Source: Bog-950 sp046329535 | GTDB lineage: Bacteria; Bacteroidota; Bacteroidia; Chitinophagales; LD1 | Direction of reading: 5' to 3' | NCBI GenBank assembly: GCA_046329535.1 | Contig: JAXLUN010000006.1 | Span: 62,001-126,000, forward strand | Length of the DNA: 64,000 nt | In this document: positions 1-9,001 of the stretch, piece by piece | Layout of the letters: each line of letters begins with the position of its first letter | How positions within the stretch are numbered: the stretch's first letter is position 1 | Notes under the pieces: model-generated | Told to the model about the DNA's origin: nothing | What the model saw: the letters and a program-made list of their open reading frames with translations, nothing else | Database searches by the model: none | Position numbers and translations under genes: made by a program

Positions 1-2135
1 GTCAACCTACATCCAATCTCTCTATTCAGCTGAAAAAGGCATTGATTAAGTCTGTTCATTTTACATTTAACGATTACACTCAGAGTATTGCTACAGATGT
101 TAATATAGAGGAGGTATTGCTGGGTGGTAATTTTGGCGAAGAGAGTTTTAAGCTTCACTCTAGTAGTAAATTGAATGTGGCTTACCTACGCATGTCAGGA
201 GAGGAGTTTTTGAGTAACCGGAATTTGAAAGCAGATATTAGTTTGAATGTAAATAAGGCGCGAAAGAAGTATGAGTTTACAGAAGGTGCTATTTCCATAG
301 ATAATTCAGAATTTACTATTACCGGATTTTTTGCCACGCTTAAAAACAACACTCAATTAGATTTCAAGTTACTCAACGGTGGGAAAGATATTCAACAACT
401 ATTTTCACTTTTTCCGGAAAAATATAAGGCCAATTTTGCCCACGCCAGTGGTACCGGTGAATATGCCATAGTTGCCTCTGTAAAAGGAAATGTTGGTAAA
501 ACTTCCTTACCCGATATTTCCGCAAGTGTGGATTTAAAAAACAGTGAGATTCAGTTAGGACGATACAACAAGCTTTTGAAAAATGTAAATGCCAAGGCAT
601 CGTATTCACTAGCCAAAGATGGCACCGATAAACTGCAGATCAGTAACTTTAATTGTACTTTAAACGAGCAACCCTTTAATTTTAAATTGTCGCTCGTTCA
701 TCTAAGTAATCCTGATTTTGATTTTTATGCCAATGGGATATTGCATGTAGAAGAGTTACAGGAGTTGATTCCCGATAGCTTGGTGCAGGATATGGGAGGT
801 ACAATTACGTTTAACAATTTTCATTTAAAAGGAAGTAAACGTGATTTTACGGAAGTAGAAAACTCATCACTTACCGGTTCAGGCGAATTCAGGCTGAATG
901 GAATTGAGTTTAGGCAGAACGGAGTTACTTACGGAAATATTAATGGTTTGCTGAAGTATGAGAATCAGCTAATAGATGCACAGAACTTCACCTTCAATTT
1001 TTTAAGCACCGATTTTAATTTTACCGGAACGATTGAGAATTTGTTCCCCTATGTTTTTAATCTGAGCACTAAAAGAAGAGCCAATGATATTGTATTAGGA
1101 ATTAACGGTAGTGTCAAGACCCAAACTTTCAATCTTTCGGGTATTTTGGAAACTTATGATAAAAAGAATCGCCCTCAGACACAGGTGCGCGAAAAGATTA
1201 AGATTCGTGAGATTTTTAACATGAAAGGAAATCTCGTTGTCGATATGGAGCGGTTCGTATTCCGGCAAATGAACTTTACCAATTTAAAGACCAATTTACT
1301 CGTGGCACCGGGGATGGTACAGATTAATCAGTTATCAGCCAATGCCATGAAAGGTCAAATCAGAACAGCCGGCTTGATTACCTTCACCGATGATAACTCT
1401 TTAAACCTCAATATTGACCTTCGAGCAACGGAATTGAATATACCACAGATATTCAGTGAGTGTGAAAACTTTGGACAAACCGCACTCACAGATAAAAATC
1501 TGAAAGGAACGGTAAGTATTGCAATAGTGTTAAACGCTACCTGGAAGAATTACAAAGAGCTGGATGAATCTTCTCTCTCCGCTATTATTGATTATCAAAT
1601 TAAGAATGGCGAGTTGATTAAGTTTGAACCGCTTAAGGCAGCCTCTAAATTTATTAAGATGGAAGAACTGGAAGATATCCGGTTTGCTGATTTGGAGAAC
1701 ACGGTAAAGATTGGTGAAGGCAGAATAGATGTTCCGGAATTTGAGATAAAAACATCGGCACTAAACCTCATGTTCTTTGGGTATCATTATTTTAACAACG
1801 ATATTGACTACCATTTCAAGATTAATCTGCACAAATTGCTGGCGCAGAAATTTAGTCGCAGAAATCAGGATGCTGATTATATTGAGAGTGACCCGTATGA
1901 AGGATTGAATATCTACCTGACTATGACAGGTAATTTGAGTAATCCCAAAATAAAATTCGACAAGTCATCGGTACGGAAAAAAGTATTGACAGATTTTAGA
2001 AATGAGAAGGATGTACTCAAAGGGCTACTTAAAAACAGCCCCCGCATTGTGAACGAAGCTGAGCAGAAACGTGAAGAGAAGTATTTTGATATAAAAGAGC
2101 AGCCCCAGTTTATGGATTTTGATACGGCACAGTAA
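1..2135 (+). CDS. AsmA-like envelope protein, 5' end outside the window
   Basis: The frame is open from the left edge of the window (an in-frame TTG at 42 is only an internal codon), so the N-terminus is missing and about 710 residues are visible. The protein is rich in beta strands, with repeated short Gly/Asn/Phe patterns, and its last 150 residues have the look of the AsmA C-terminal region (low-complexity strands, then a 'GNLSNPKIKF' stretch and a charged tail). AsmA-family proteins are large envelope proteins anchored in the inner membrane and linked to outer-membrane lipid or protein homeostasis. The sensor kinase gene follows after 44 bases on the same strand, so the two may be co-transcribed. 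The family call rests on overall pattern; the substrate is unknown. Confidence 0.7.
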   Translation, partial: QPTSNLSIQLKKALIKSVHFTFNDYTQSIATDVNIEEVLLGGNFGEESFKLHSSSKLNVAYLRMSGEEFLSNRNLKADISLNVNKARKKYEFTEGAISIDNSEFTITGFFATLKNNTQLDFKLLNGGKDIQQLFSLFPEKYKANFAHASGTGEYAIVASVKGNVGKTSLPDISASVDLKNSEIQLGRYNKLLKNVNAKASYSLAKDGTDKLQISNFNCTLNEQPFNFKLSLVHLSNPDFDFYANGILHVEELQELIPDSLVQDMGGTITFNNFHLKGSKRDFTEVENSSLTGSGEFRLNGIEFRQNGVTYGNINGLLKYENQLIDAQNFTFNFLSTDFNFTGTIENLFPYVFNLSTKRRANDIVLGINGSVKTQTFNLSGILETYDKKNRPQTQVREKIKIREIFNMKGNLVVDMERFVFRQMNFTNLKTNLLVAPGMVQINQLSANAMKGQIRTAGLITFTDDNSLNLNIDLRATELNIPQIFSECENFGQTALTDKNLKGTVSIAIVLNATWKNYKELDESSLSAIIDYQIKNGELIKFEPLKAASKFIKMEELEDIRFADLENTVKIGEGRIDVPEFEIKTSALNLMFFGYHYFNNDIDYHFKINLHKLLAQKFSRRNQDADYIESDPYEGLNIYLTMTGNLSNPKIKFDKSSVRKKVLTDFRNEKDVLKGLLKNSPRIVNEAEQKREEKYFDIKEQPQFMDFDTAQ

Positions 2136-2179
2136 AGTATTCGCTTATTTTTCAATTCAATCGTTTATTCGCAAACAGC

Positions 2180-3691
2180 ATGGATGTATACACCCGAAAA
2201 TCTAATCTTAAATTGATTTTATTGCTGCTTGGGGTATTCATAGGGCTTTGTACGGTTTTATACACAAATCATTTAGCAAATAAAATTGCAAAAGAAGAGA
2301 AGTACAAGGCTCGGTTATGGGCCGAAGCTATTGCCCGCAAAGCAAGACTGGTTCGTTATACACAGGATTTGTTTTCTAAACTGGCTGCCGATGAGCGCAG
2401 AAAGGTGAATGTGTACGCTCAAAGTACCAAGTTCGTACTAACGGTTAACGATAATGAAATGCTCACTTTCTTTAATGATATAGTAACCTCCAATAATGAT
2501 ATACCGGCTATCCTAACTGATGAGCAGGGTAATATATTGGGAGCACGGAACATTGTATTGCCTATAGAGGCTGGTCGGTTCTCGCAGTTGCCGAATGATA
2601 TTCTAAAACAATTCTCATTGTACCCGCCTATTTTGGTTGATTATAAGTTTAGCAGAAACTTTATTTACTACAAGGATTCTAACCTGTTCACCAAGTTGAA
2701 ACAAACGCTGAGCGATTTGGTAGAAACATTCATTTCAGAAGTGGTTATCAATACAGCTTCGGCACCGGTTATTATGACGGATGAAAAAATGAATATTTTG
2801 GCCTATGGCAATATTGATTCCACTATTATGGCCAGCGATGAGCGTGCGCTGAAAATGATCAAGGATATGCAGGCTGCTCATGAACCGGTTGTGGCAGACT
2901 TGGGTGCCGGAGTGAAACGCTTTATCTATTATGACGATTCACAAACTTTGAAACAACTTCGGATTTTCCCTTTTGTGCAACTGGCAATATTTACCGTCTT
3001 TCTGCTCATTTCTTATTTCGCATTCAGCAACGCGCGAAGAGCAGAACAGAATCTGGTGTGGGTGGGTATGGCTAAAGAAACAGCACATCAGCTAGGTACA
3101 CCTATTTCTTCGCTAGAAGGGTGGATTGAATATTTACGGGAATTAGAAGGAATGAAGGGAAACGAACAGATTCTTACCGAACTGGAAGGAGATGTAAATC
3201 GTTTGAGTTTGGTCGCTGAGCGGTTCTCCAAAATTGGCTCTGTTCCACAGCTACAGCCGTACGATGTTAAGGAAACTCTTGAACGCAACGTAAAATACAT
3301 GCGCAGATTAGCCAGCGAACGCGTAGAGATGAATCTATTTTGTACCGAAGGAATTAGGATGAATATCAGCCCACAGTTGTTTGATTGGGTGATTGAAAAC
3401 CTGTTGAAGAATGCATTAGATGCCATGAACGGTGAGGGCGAAATAGATGTGGAAGTTTCTACAGATACGCGGACTGTGCTCATTGATGTGACAGATACCG
3501 GAAAGGGTATTCCCAAGAATAAATTCGAAACCATTTTTGAACCCGGTTACTCAACTAAGCGGAGAGGATGGGGGTTGGGTCTTTCGCTTACCAAGCGCAT
3601 AGTAGAAGAATACCACAATGGTAAAATATTTGTCAAAAGTTCCGAGATTGGTAAGGGGACAACTTTCCGAATTGCATTGCCTCGGGTATAG
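2180..3691 (+). CDS. membrane sensor histidine kinase
   Basis: A 503-residue histidine kinase. A transmembrane segment at about residues 11-30 and a second at 263-283 enclose a sensor region of roughly 230 residues outside the cytoplasm. The dimerisation/phosphoacceptor region follows at once, with the phosphorylated histidine probably His303 in 'ETAHQLGTP'. The ATPase domain shows the N box (Asn407/Asn411 in 'NLLKNALDAM'), the G1 box 'DTGKGIP' at 439-445 and the G2 box 'GWGLGL' at 463-468. No response regulator gene is adjacent, so its partner must lie elsewhere. The sensed signal cannot be read from the sequence. Confidence 0.9.
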   Translation: MDVYTRKSNLKLILLLLGVFIGLCTVLYTNHLANKIAKEEKYKARLWAEAIARKARLVRYTQDLFSKLAADERRKVNVYAQSTKFVLTVNDNEMLTFFNDIVTSNNDIPAILTDEQGNILGARNIVLPIEAGRFSQLPNDILKQFSLYPPILVDYKFSRNFIYYKDSNLFTKLKQTLSDLVETFISEVVINTASAPVIMTDEKMNILAYGNIDSTIMASDERALKMIKDMQAAHEPVVADLGAGVKRFIYYDDSQTLKQLRIFPFVQLAIFTVFLLISYFAFSNARRAEQNLVWVGMAKETAHQLGTPISSLEGWIEYLRELEGMKGNEQILTELEGDVNRLSLVAERFSKIGSVPQLQPYDVKETLERNVKYMRRLASERVEMNLFCTEGIRMNISPQLFDWVIENLLKNALDAMNGEGEIDVEVSTDTRTVLIDVTDTGKGIPKNKFETIFEPGYSTKRRGWGLGLSLTKRIVEEYHNGKIFVKSSEIGKGTTFRIALPRV

Positions 3692-3746
3692 CCAATACTT
3701 TGTTTACTGCTTTGGCTTTTTACTTTTACGGTACAAACAACTTTTT

Positions 3747-4526
3747 ATGAATAAAAATATGCTGCTCTTTATTCTGTTGTATGTTGTCGTAGTGGTCCAA
3801 CTTGGTGCACAGGGATATTACCTCGAGTTTAAAGTTAGTAACACCTCACAAGAGGCCAATGCTGTGACAGGCAGCATGAAACTATATGCACAAAATGGAA
3901 ATTCACGCTCTTCTATCAACATGACATCGGCTGCTTTACCCGGTGGAGACATCACGATGACTACCCTTAGTTTGAAAAGTGCCCCCGATACTGTGTTTAT
4001 GCTGGACGAGAAAGCAAAAACCTATACGACCCTGAGTTCTGTAACCAAGGATGAGTGGAAAGAGCGTGCACTAGCCGATTACAAAGTGGAAGTATTGGGT
4101 AAGGAAAAAGTAAACGGATACAATACCACTCACGTACGTGTTTTGATAAACGATCGTTTACATGAAGAACTTTGGACTACAAAAGATATTGAAGGCTATG
4201 CTGATTTTTCAAAGATAAAATCGAAGTATACCGGACAGGATAATTTGTATAAAGCTTTGACCGCCAAAGGGGCTGAAGGAATGCCCGTTCGTATTCGAGT
4301 GAATGAATCTTATAGCCGTATGCAAATGGATTTGGTGAAGGCCGAAAAGAGAACTAACCCTTCTTCGTTGTTCACTTTAGAGGGATATAACAGAGGCAGC
4401 GGCTTATCCGGTTTTCCTGTAGGGCCTGAGTTAATGCAGGATGTTATACGAAAAATGCAGGATGCTACTCCCGAAGAACGTGAAGAACTAATCCGACAAA
4501 TGAACCAAATGGTTAAGCCGCATTAA
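3747..4526 (+). CDS. exported protein, DUF4412-like
   Basis: A 259-residue protein. I chose the ATG at 3747 because it places a clean signal peptide (Met-Asn-Lys, then about 15 hydrophobic residues ending 'LGAQG') at the N-terminus; an upstream in-frame start at 3618 would overlap the kinase gene by 74 bases and has no signal. The mature part looks like the DUF4412 family: beta-rich, with 'DTVFMLDEKAKTYTTL' followed by a segment on modification of the molecule to be sensed. The C-terminus is a charged helix (many Glu, Arg, Gln). The function of the family is unknown. It is followed after 16 bases by a membrane protein gene. Confidence 0.65.
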   Translation: MNKNMLLFILLYVVVVVQLGAQGYYLEFKVSNTSQEANAVTGSMKLYAQNGNSRSSINMTSAALPGGDITMTTLSLKSAPDTVFMLDEKAKTYTTLSSVTKDEWKERALADYKVEVLGKEKVNGYNTTHVRVLINDRLHEELWTTKDIEGYADFSKIKSKYTGQDNLYKALTAKGAEGMPVRIRVNESYSRMQMDLVKAEKRTNPSSLFTLEGYNRGSGLSGFPVGPELMQDVIRKMQDATPEEREELIRQMNQMVKPH

Positions 4527-4542
4527 CCTTTTACAAACACCT

Positions 4543-5019
4543 ATGTTTCACTTTATCCGTCATCGTCATCACTTATCCTTACATACTTTACTGTTTCGCA
4601 GGTTTGTTTATTTCTCCTGGTTTTATATTCTCTTTTCACTACTTACCGCTGTGGTAGCCTCTTTGGCACACCTCAAAGCACAGTTTGGTGGGTGGCAGTC
4701 TAATTTACCCGTGTGGCAGGATTTTTTGTTGGGTATTGGTACGGCTATCTCTCCTCCGCTCATCTGGCTTCTGCTGCTATTGGTCCTCGTTGATATGACA
4801 TTCCATCATACCTTAGCAGCTCGCTGGGCATTGGTGTTGATTATTATTATTTCATTACTAAATAGTCTGGCGGCCCTTTTGCAGCCCTTGTTATCGCAAA
4901 CTAATTTGGGTTTTATTTACACTATTCTGCATTTGCTGATGGTGTTGTTCCCCTTTATTATGATGTGGCTGGCGGTTGATGTATTTTTAACCCGTATAAA
5001 ATCCAGGTTACAAACATGA
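4543..5019 (+). CDS. small four-helix membrane protein, unknown function
   Basis: A 158-residue very hydrophobic protein with about four predicted membrane helices (around residues 22-45, 60-85, 92-115 and 122-148) and a basic, His-rich N-terminus. I do not recognise a family. Its stop codon overlaps the start of the next gene in an ATGA arrangement, which implies translational coupling with the DUF1569-like protein. Being bracketed by two tightly spaced genes supports that it is a real gene. Confidence 0.6.
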   Translation: MFHFIRHRHHLSLHTLLFRRFVYFSWFYILFSLLTAVVASLAHLKAQFGGWQSNLPVWQDFLLGIGTAISPPLIWLLLLLVLVDMTFHHTLAARWALVLIIIISLLNSLAALLQPLLSQTNLGFIYTILHLLMVLFPFIMMWLAVDVFLTRIKSRLQT

Positions 5020-5474
5020 GTCGATCCCTTTTCAGCGAAAGTTTTTTGCAGCACACATATCAACGCCTTCAGTATCTAAAACCTGATACAACCCAGCTTT
5101 GGGGCCAAATGGATGTCGTACATATGCTCACTCATATGAATGATGCTTTTAAAATTGCCCTTGGTATGAAACCTGCCGAGAACCGGTCCAGTTTTTTTTC
5201 TCGACATGTTGTGTTTAATGTAGCTGTATATGTGTTGCCCTTTTGGCCCAAAGGCAATGCTACTCCCTTAGAGATGAACATGAATAAAGGTGGAAGCAAG
5301 CCACGTGATTTTTATACAGAACTGGAGTTCCTAAAAAAGATGATGGATGTGTTTAATGAGCGAGAGGAGCAGAAACTAAAACCGCACCCTATGTTTGGTC
5401 CACTCAGCAAAAGGCAGTGGCGTGATTTATTGGTCAAGCATTTAAACCATCACTTGAAACAATTTGGTGTTTAA
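5016..5474 (+). CDS. DUF1569 / DinB-like protein
   Basis: A 152-residue soluble protein. The early 'GQMDVVHMLTHMNDAF' segment and the late 'KHLNHHLKQFG' tail carry histidines spaced as in the DinB/DUF1569 four-helix bundle, whose members use them to bind a metal; some DinB relatives act as thiol-dependent transferases. That is notable because the next gene, 16 bases downstream, makes bacillithiol, a cofactor for some DinB-fold (BstA/YfiT-like) transferases. The functional link is my inference. Confidence 0.65.
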   Translation: MSRSLFSESFLQHTYQRLQYLKPDTTQLWGQMDVVHMLTHMNDAFKIALGMKPAENRSSFFSRHVVFNVAVYVLPFWPKGNATPLEMNMNKGGSKPRDFYTELEFLKKMMDVFNEREEQKLKPHPMFGPLSKRQWRDLLVKHLNHHLKQFGV

Positions 5475-5490
5475 GATATAAACCAAGCAT

Positions 5491-6207
5491 ATGAAATTAG
5501 ATATACTGGCTATCGGGGTGCATCCCGATGATGTGGAGCTGGGCTGCTCCGGCACATTAATGAAACATATTGCCAAAGGCTATCAGGTAGGAATACTTGA
5601 TTTAACGAGAGGTGAACTAGGTACCCGCGGCACGGCTGAAACCCGTTTACGGGAAGTTGAAGCATCCTCTAAAATTATGGGAGTACAGGTGAGAGAAAAT
5701 CTGGGATTTGAAGATGGTTTTTTTGTGAATGATAAAGACCATCAGCTACGTTTAATTCAGATTATTCGTAAGTATCAGCCCACTATACTTATTACCAATG
5801 CCAAGTATGATCGGCACCCTGACCACGGTAAGAGTGCTCAGCTCACTTATGACGCAGCCTTTCTTTCGGGTTTAAGTAAAATTGAAACTAGCCTTAATGG
5901 TGAGGCACAGGCTTCCTGGCGCCCGCGGGCTTTATATAATTATATACAGGCCATTCATATAGAGCCGGCTTTTGTGGTTGATATTACGGACTATTATCTT
6001 CGCAAGGAAGAAGCTATCCGGGCATTCAAAACCCAGTTTCATGATCCCGAATCAACCGAACCGGCCACTTTCATTTCATCGCCTGAATTTTTAGCCTTTG
6101 TCAAAGCAAGGGCTGTTCATTTCGGTGTTCCTATTGGGGTACAATATGCCGAAGCCTTTACCATCAACCGCATACCCGGAGTAGAAGATTTGTTGACCTT
6201 GGTTTAG
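5491..6207 (+). CDS. bshB1: bacillithiol biosynthesis deacetylase BshB1
   Basis: A 238-residue LmbE/PIG-L zinc deacetylase. BshB1 removes the acetyl group from GlcNAc-malate in the second step of bacillithiol synthesis, in the cytoplasm. The zinc site is visible as 'HPDD' at residues 11-14 and 'DRHPDH' at about 107-112. Length and the N-terminal 'MKLDILAIGVHPDDVELGCS' match BshB1 closely. The other bsh genes are not in the window. It lies last in the forward run from the kinase, after the DUF1569-like gene, with 165 bases before the next start. Confidence 0.9.
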   Translation: MKLDILAIGVHPDDVELGCSGTLMKHIAKGYQVGILDLTRGELGTRGTAETRLREVEASSKIMGVQVRENLGFEDGFFVNDKDHQLRLIQIIRKYQPTILITNAKYDRHPDHGKSAQLTYDAAFLSGLSKIETSLNGEAQASWRPRALYNYIQAIHIEPAFVVDITDYYLRKEEAIRAFKTQFHDPESTEPATFISSPEFLAFVKARAVHFGVPIGVQYAEAFTINRIPGVEDLLTLV

Positions 6208-6267
6208 TTGTGGTAACACATTTCTGCTGATTCATCAGCGTTAGCTGAATATTCATGTTTCTAACTG

Positions 6268-6275
6268 TAATTTTG
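6268..6275 (+). promoter_or_regulatory. possible -7 promoter element
   Basis: The octamer TAATTTTG fits the Bacteroidota -7 consensus TAnnTTTG and lies 97 bases before the polyprenyl synthase start, in the only sizeable gap nearby. No convincing -33 TTTG is found at the usual spacing, so this is weak. Confidence 0.3.
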
Positions 6276-6372
6276 CAGCCTGTTGCTTAACTTACGTATA
6301 GCAAGTGAAATAAATCGGCAAAAGGGTATGCTCAGGAAGTTATTATAATTGTCCAGTCATTCAATACAATTT

Positions 6373-7341
6373 ATGCATTCTCCCGACCAACTACTGGCTT
6401 TGTACGAACAAAAGTTTAATCAAAAAACTTTTAAAGATAGTCCAGCCAATTTATACCAGCCTATTTACCACGTGATGCAAATGAAAGGGAAACGAATCCG
6501 CCCTTTGCTACTCTTGATGTCTACTGATTTGTTTGGAGGTGTAGTAGAGAGGTCGCTATATGCTGCTTATGCCATGGAAGTGTTTCATAATTTTACATTG
6601 GTGCATGATGATATTATGGATAATGCCGACATACGTAGAGGCCTTCCGACAGTACATAAAAAATATGGCCTTAATGCAGGTATTCTCTCGGGTGATGCCA
6701 TGTTAGCCTATACTTACCAATACCTGACTCAGATATCCTCATCCTATCTTTTACCTACTCTCAACTTGTTTAACAATACTGCGATTCAAATTATTGAAGG
6801 GCAGCAAATGGATATGGATTTTGAAAGCCGCACAGATGTGAGTGAAGAGGAATATTTGGTCATGATAGGTTACAAAACTTCAGTGCTGTTGGCTTGCAGT
6901 TTGCAAACCGGGGCCATATTAGCAGGTGCCAATGAAGAAGGCCAGAAGCTGATTTATGATTTCGGCTTCAATTTAGGCCTTTCATTTCAAATCAAGGACG
7001 ACTATCTTGATACTTTTGGGGAGGCCGCTAAGGTGGGTAAGCGTATAGGTGGTGATATTCTGCAAAACAAAAAAACTCTACTCTATATTACTGCCTTAAA
7101 GTATGCCGATAGAGAGCAAAAAGCCTATTTAGACTCACTACTAACTGAACATGATGAAGAAAAGAAGATAGCTGAAGTAAAGGCACTTTATACTGCCACC
7201 GGAGCTAGCAGGTTGGTAACTGAAAAAGCTGATGCGCTTTTTGAACAATCATTACAATCTCTCAACAAGATTCATGTGTCTAAGGAGCGCAAGCTCGTTT
7301 TACTCGAGATAGCCCACAAAATCAACAACCGAGAGTATTGA
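6373..7341 (+). CDS. polyprenyl diphosphate synthase
   Basis: A 322-residue trans-isoprenyl diphosphate synthase, which condenses isopentenyl diphosphate onto allylic diphosphates. The first Asp-rich motif is 'DDIMD' at 79-83 and the second 'DDYLD' at 209-213, with 'GKRIRP' at 39-44 and 'GQQMDMDF' at 143-150. Phe74, five residues before the first motif, is bulky as in short-chain (C15/C20) enzymes; this hint on product length is inference. I chose the ATG at 6373; a TTG eight codons upstream (6349) would also be in frame. A strong terminator follows. Confidence 0.9.
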   Translation: MHSPDQLLALYEQKFNQKTFKDSPANLYQPIYHVMQMKGKRIRPLLLLMSTDLFGGVVERSLYAAYAMEVFHNFTLVHDDIMDNADIRRGLPTVHKKYGLNAGILSGDAMLAYTYQYLTQISSSYLLPTLNLFNNTAIQIIEGQQMDMDFESRTDVSEEEYLVMIGYKTSVLLACSLQTGAILAGANEEGQKLIYDFGFNLGLSFQIKDDYLDTFGEAAKVGKRIGGDILQNKKTLLYITALKYADREQKAYLDSLLTEHDEEKKIAEVKALYTATGASRLVTEKADALFEQSLQSLNKIHVSKERKLVLLEIAHKINNREY

Positions 7342-7370
7342 TTTTGTACGTCACTTCTGGAATTAGCTCA

Positions 7371-7408
7371 AAAACAAATGGACTCAACAAGATGAGTCCA
7401 TTTGTTTT
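7371..7408. terminator. rho-independent terminator, bidirectional in form
   Basis: A perfect 16-bp stem (7371-7386 with 7393-7408) around a 6-base loop; the right arm ends in a T run and the left arm begins with As, so it could work in both directions. It ends the polyprenyl synthase transcript and shows that the LysM gene does not start as far upstream as 7402. Confidence 0.85.
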
Positions 7409-7470
7409 TATCATCCCCAATGAGTTCTAAGCCTGCATTTTTTTATCTTGCATCAAACATCCCGAAGTTT

Positions 7471-8046
7471 ATGAAGAATCTTATCCTCACCGTATGGCTC
7501 CTGGCAGCAGGCATTCATTTTTTAGTGGCTCAGGATTATGTGCCGCGTTTTGTAAAGCATATTGTTAAGCAGGGTGATACTCCGCTGTCGGTTTCTTATA
7601 AGTATAATATTAAAACAACCGATTTTCTATTGTTGAATGATTTTCCGACAGATGTAAAACTTAAACCTGGACAGGTCGTGTTAATTCGTAAGGTGCAGGA
7701 TGGTGAAACTTATGTTGAACCGATTTCTGCGCCCGTCTCCTCCAGCCACAATGAATCAACTGTAACCAAAACGGAAAACTCATCGGTTATTCATGTTAAG
7801 ACATCTACAACTCATGTGGAAACCAAACCGACAGAATCTAAACCAACTATAACATCGGCTGACTTTACCGGACCGAATGGAGTAAAGTATGCCTCAACTA
7901 ACGAGGCTTATTATACAGTAATGCAAGGGCAAACCTTTTATCGTATTGCCCTAATTCATGGTCTTACGGTAGATGAATTAAAGGCACTTAACAATCTAAC
8001 AAATACCAATATTGAAGTGGGGCAGAGGCTTCGTGTTAAGAAGTAA
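7471..8046 (+). CDS. exported protein with two LysM domains
   Basis: A 191-residue protein. The ATG at 7471 gives a signal peptide ('MKNLILTVWLLAAGIHFLVA') directly before the mature part; an earlier in-frame start at 7402 sits inside the terminator hairpin. Two LysM modules, which bind GlcNAc-containing glycans such as peptidoglycan, are at about residues 28-72 ('HIVKQGDTPLSVSYKYN') and 147-190 ('YTVMQGQTFYRIALIHG'), separated by a Thr/Ser/Lys-rich linker. There is no catalytic domain, so it is probably a wall-binding or scaffolding protein. Its last 11 bases overlap the 3' end of folP on the other strand. Confidence 0.8.
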   Translation: MKNLILTVWLLAAGIHFLVAQDYVPRFVKHIVKQGDTPLSVSYKYNIKTTDFLLLNDFPTDVKLKPGQVVLIRKVQDGETYVEPISAPVSSSHNESTVTKTENSSVIHVKTSTTHVETKPTESKPTITSADFTGPNGVKYASTNEAYYTVMQGQTFYRIALIHGLTVDELKALNNLTNTNIEVGQRLRVKK

Positions 8047-8869
8047 TCTGCTTCAGTTGATTGTATATTTTTATTGCTTCCATTGCTTCTTTTACATCAT
8101 GCACCCGCAGGATGTTGGCTCCATTCATTAAAGCTATCATGTTGACGGCAGTGGTACCGTTCAGTGCCTGAGCAGGGTTTATCTCAAGCACATTACATAT
8201 CATAGATTTTCGTGAAACACCTGCAAGTACAGGAAGATTTAGCTCTTGGAAAAGTGTTAGATTGTGGAGCAGTATATAATTGTGTTCCACTGTTTTGCCA
8301 AAGCCGAACCCAGGATCCAGAATTAAATCGCATATGCCTGCCTCCTTACATACCTTTATCCGCTCTTTCAAAAACTCTATCACTTCAATAGTTACATTTT
8401 GGTATTGCGGATGTTGCTGCATCGTAGCCGGCATACCTTGCATATGCATAATAATGAACGGCAACTTATATTGAGCTAAAAGCGGAATCATATTCGCATC
8501 AAATCGTCCGGCTGAAATATCATTGATGATATGGGCTCCTGCCTGAAGGCAAGATTGAGCCACACTGGCTCGTATGGTATCTATAGATATGATGATTTCA
8601 AAGCGCGAGGTTAGGCTCTCAAGAGCCGGAAGTAATCTGTTTAGTTCTTCATCCTCACTGATAATTTCAGCCCCCGGCCGTGAACTCATACCACCTAAAT
8701 CCAGAATAGTAGCTCCTTCTGCAATCATCTTTTCAGCCTGTTCAAGCAAAGCATCTGGGCGGCTCAGTTTACCACCATCATAAAATGAATCGGGCGTTAC
8801 GTTCAGTATGCCCATCACTACAGGCGATTGAAATGACAGTGTTTTTGAAGGAAGATAAATGTTCATCAT
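8036..8869 (-). CDS. folP: dihydropteroate synthase
   Basis: A 277-residue dihydropteroate synthase, which joins p-aminobenzoate to dihydropterin diphosphate in folate synthesis. The signature 'ILNVTPDSF' is at residues 21-29, 'GGMSSRPGA' (the second signature loop) near 60, and the 'DPGFGFGKT' and 'GVSRKSM' motifs are in the expected order. I chose the ATG at 8869; an in-frame TTG lies five codons upstream. The gene overlaps the LysM gene tail to tail by 11 bases, so no terminator separates them. It stands alone, not in a folate operon. Confidence 0.93.
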   Translation of the reverse strand: MMNIYLPSKTLSFQSPVVMGILNVTPDSFYDGGKLSRPDALLEQAEKMIAEGATILDLGGMSSRPGAEIISEDEELNRLLPALESLTSRFEIIISIDTIRASVAQSCLQAGAHIINDISAGRFDANMIPLLAQYKLPFIIMHMQGMPATMQQHPQYQNVTIEVIEFLKERIKVCKEAGICDLILDPGFGFGKTVEHNYILLHNLTLFQELNLPVLAGVSRKSMICNVLEINPAQALNGTTAVNMIALMNGANILRVHDVKEAMEAIKIYNQLKQITS

Positions 8870-8939
8870 ACGCGGACGACTCAAAAGTATGATTCATTTT
8901 TTAATAGGAAGAGTTATTGAAAATTAAGGTATAAGCAAA

Positions 8940-8992
8940 GCACTAAATAAAAATCCTCGGCATATTCCATGTCGGGGATTTTTATTTAGTGC
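8940..8992. terminator. long terminator hairpin after the efflux operon
   Basis: A 24-bp stem (8940-8963 with 8969-8992, two G·U-type mismatches) around a 5-base loop. It lies 9 bases after the stop of the outer-membrane factor gene on the reverse strand and before folP, so it most likely ends the efflux operon and keeps folP separate. Confidence 0.8.
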
Positions 8993-9001
8993 TAAGTCAG
9001 T

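Noticed and set aside
8036..8046. An overlap error between folP and the LysM gene
   Set aside because: Both stops are clean and both proteins are complete, so the 11-base tail overlap is real and harmless.
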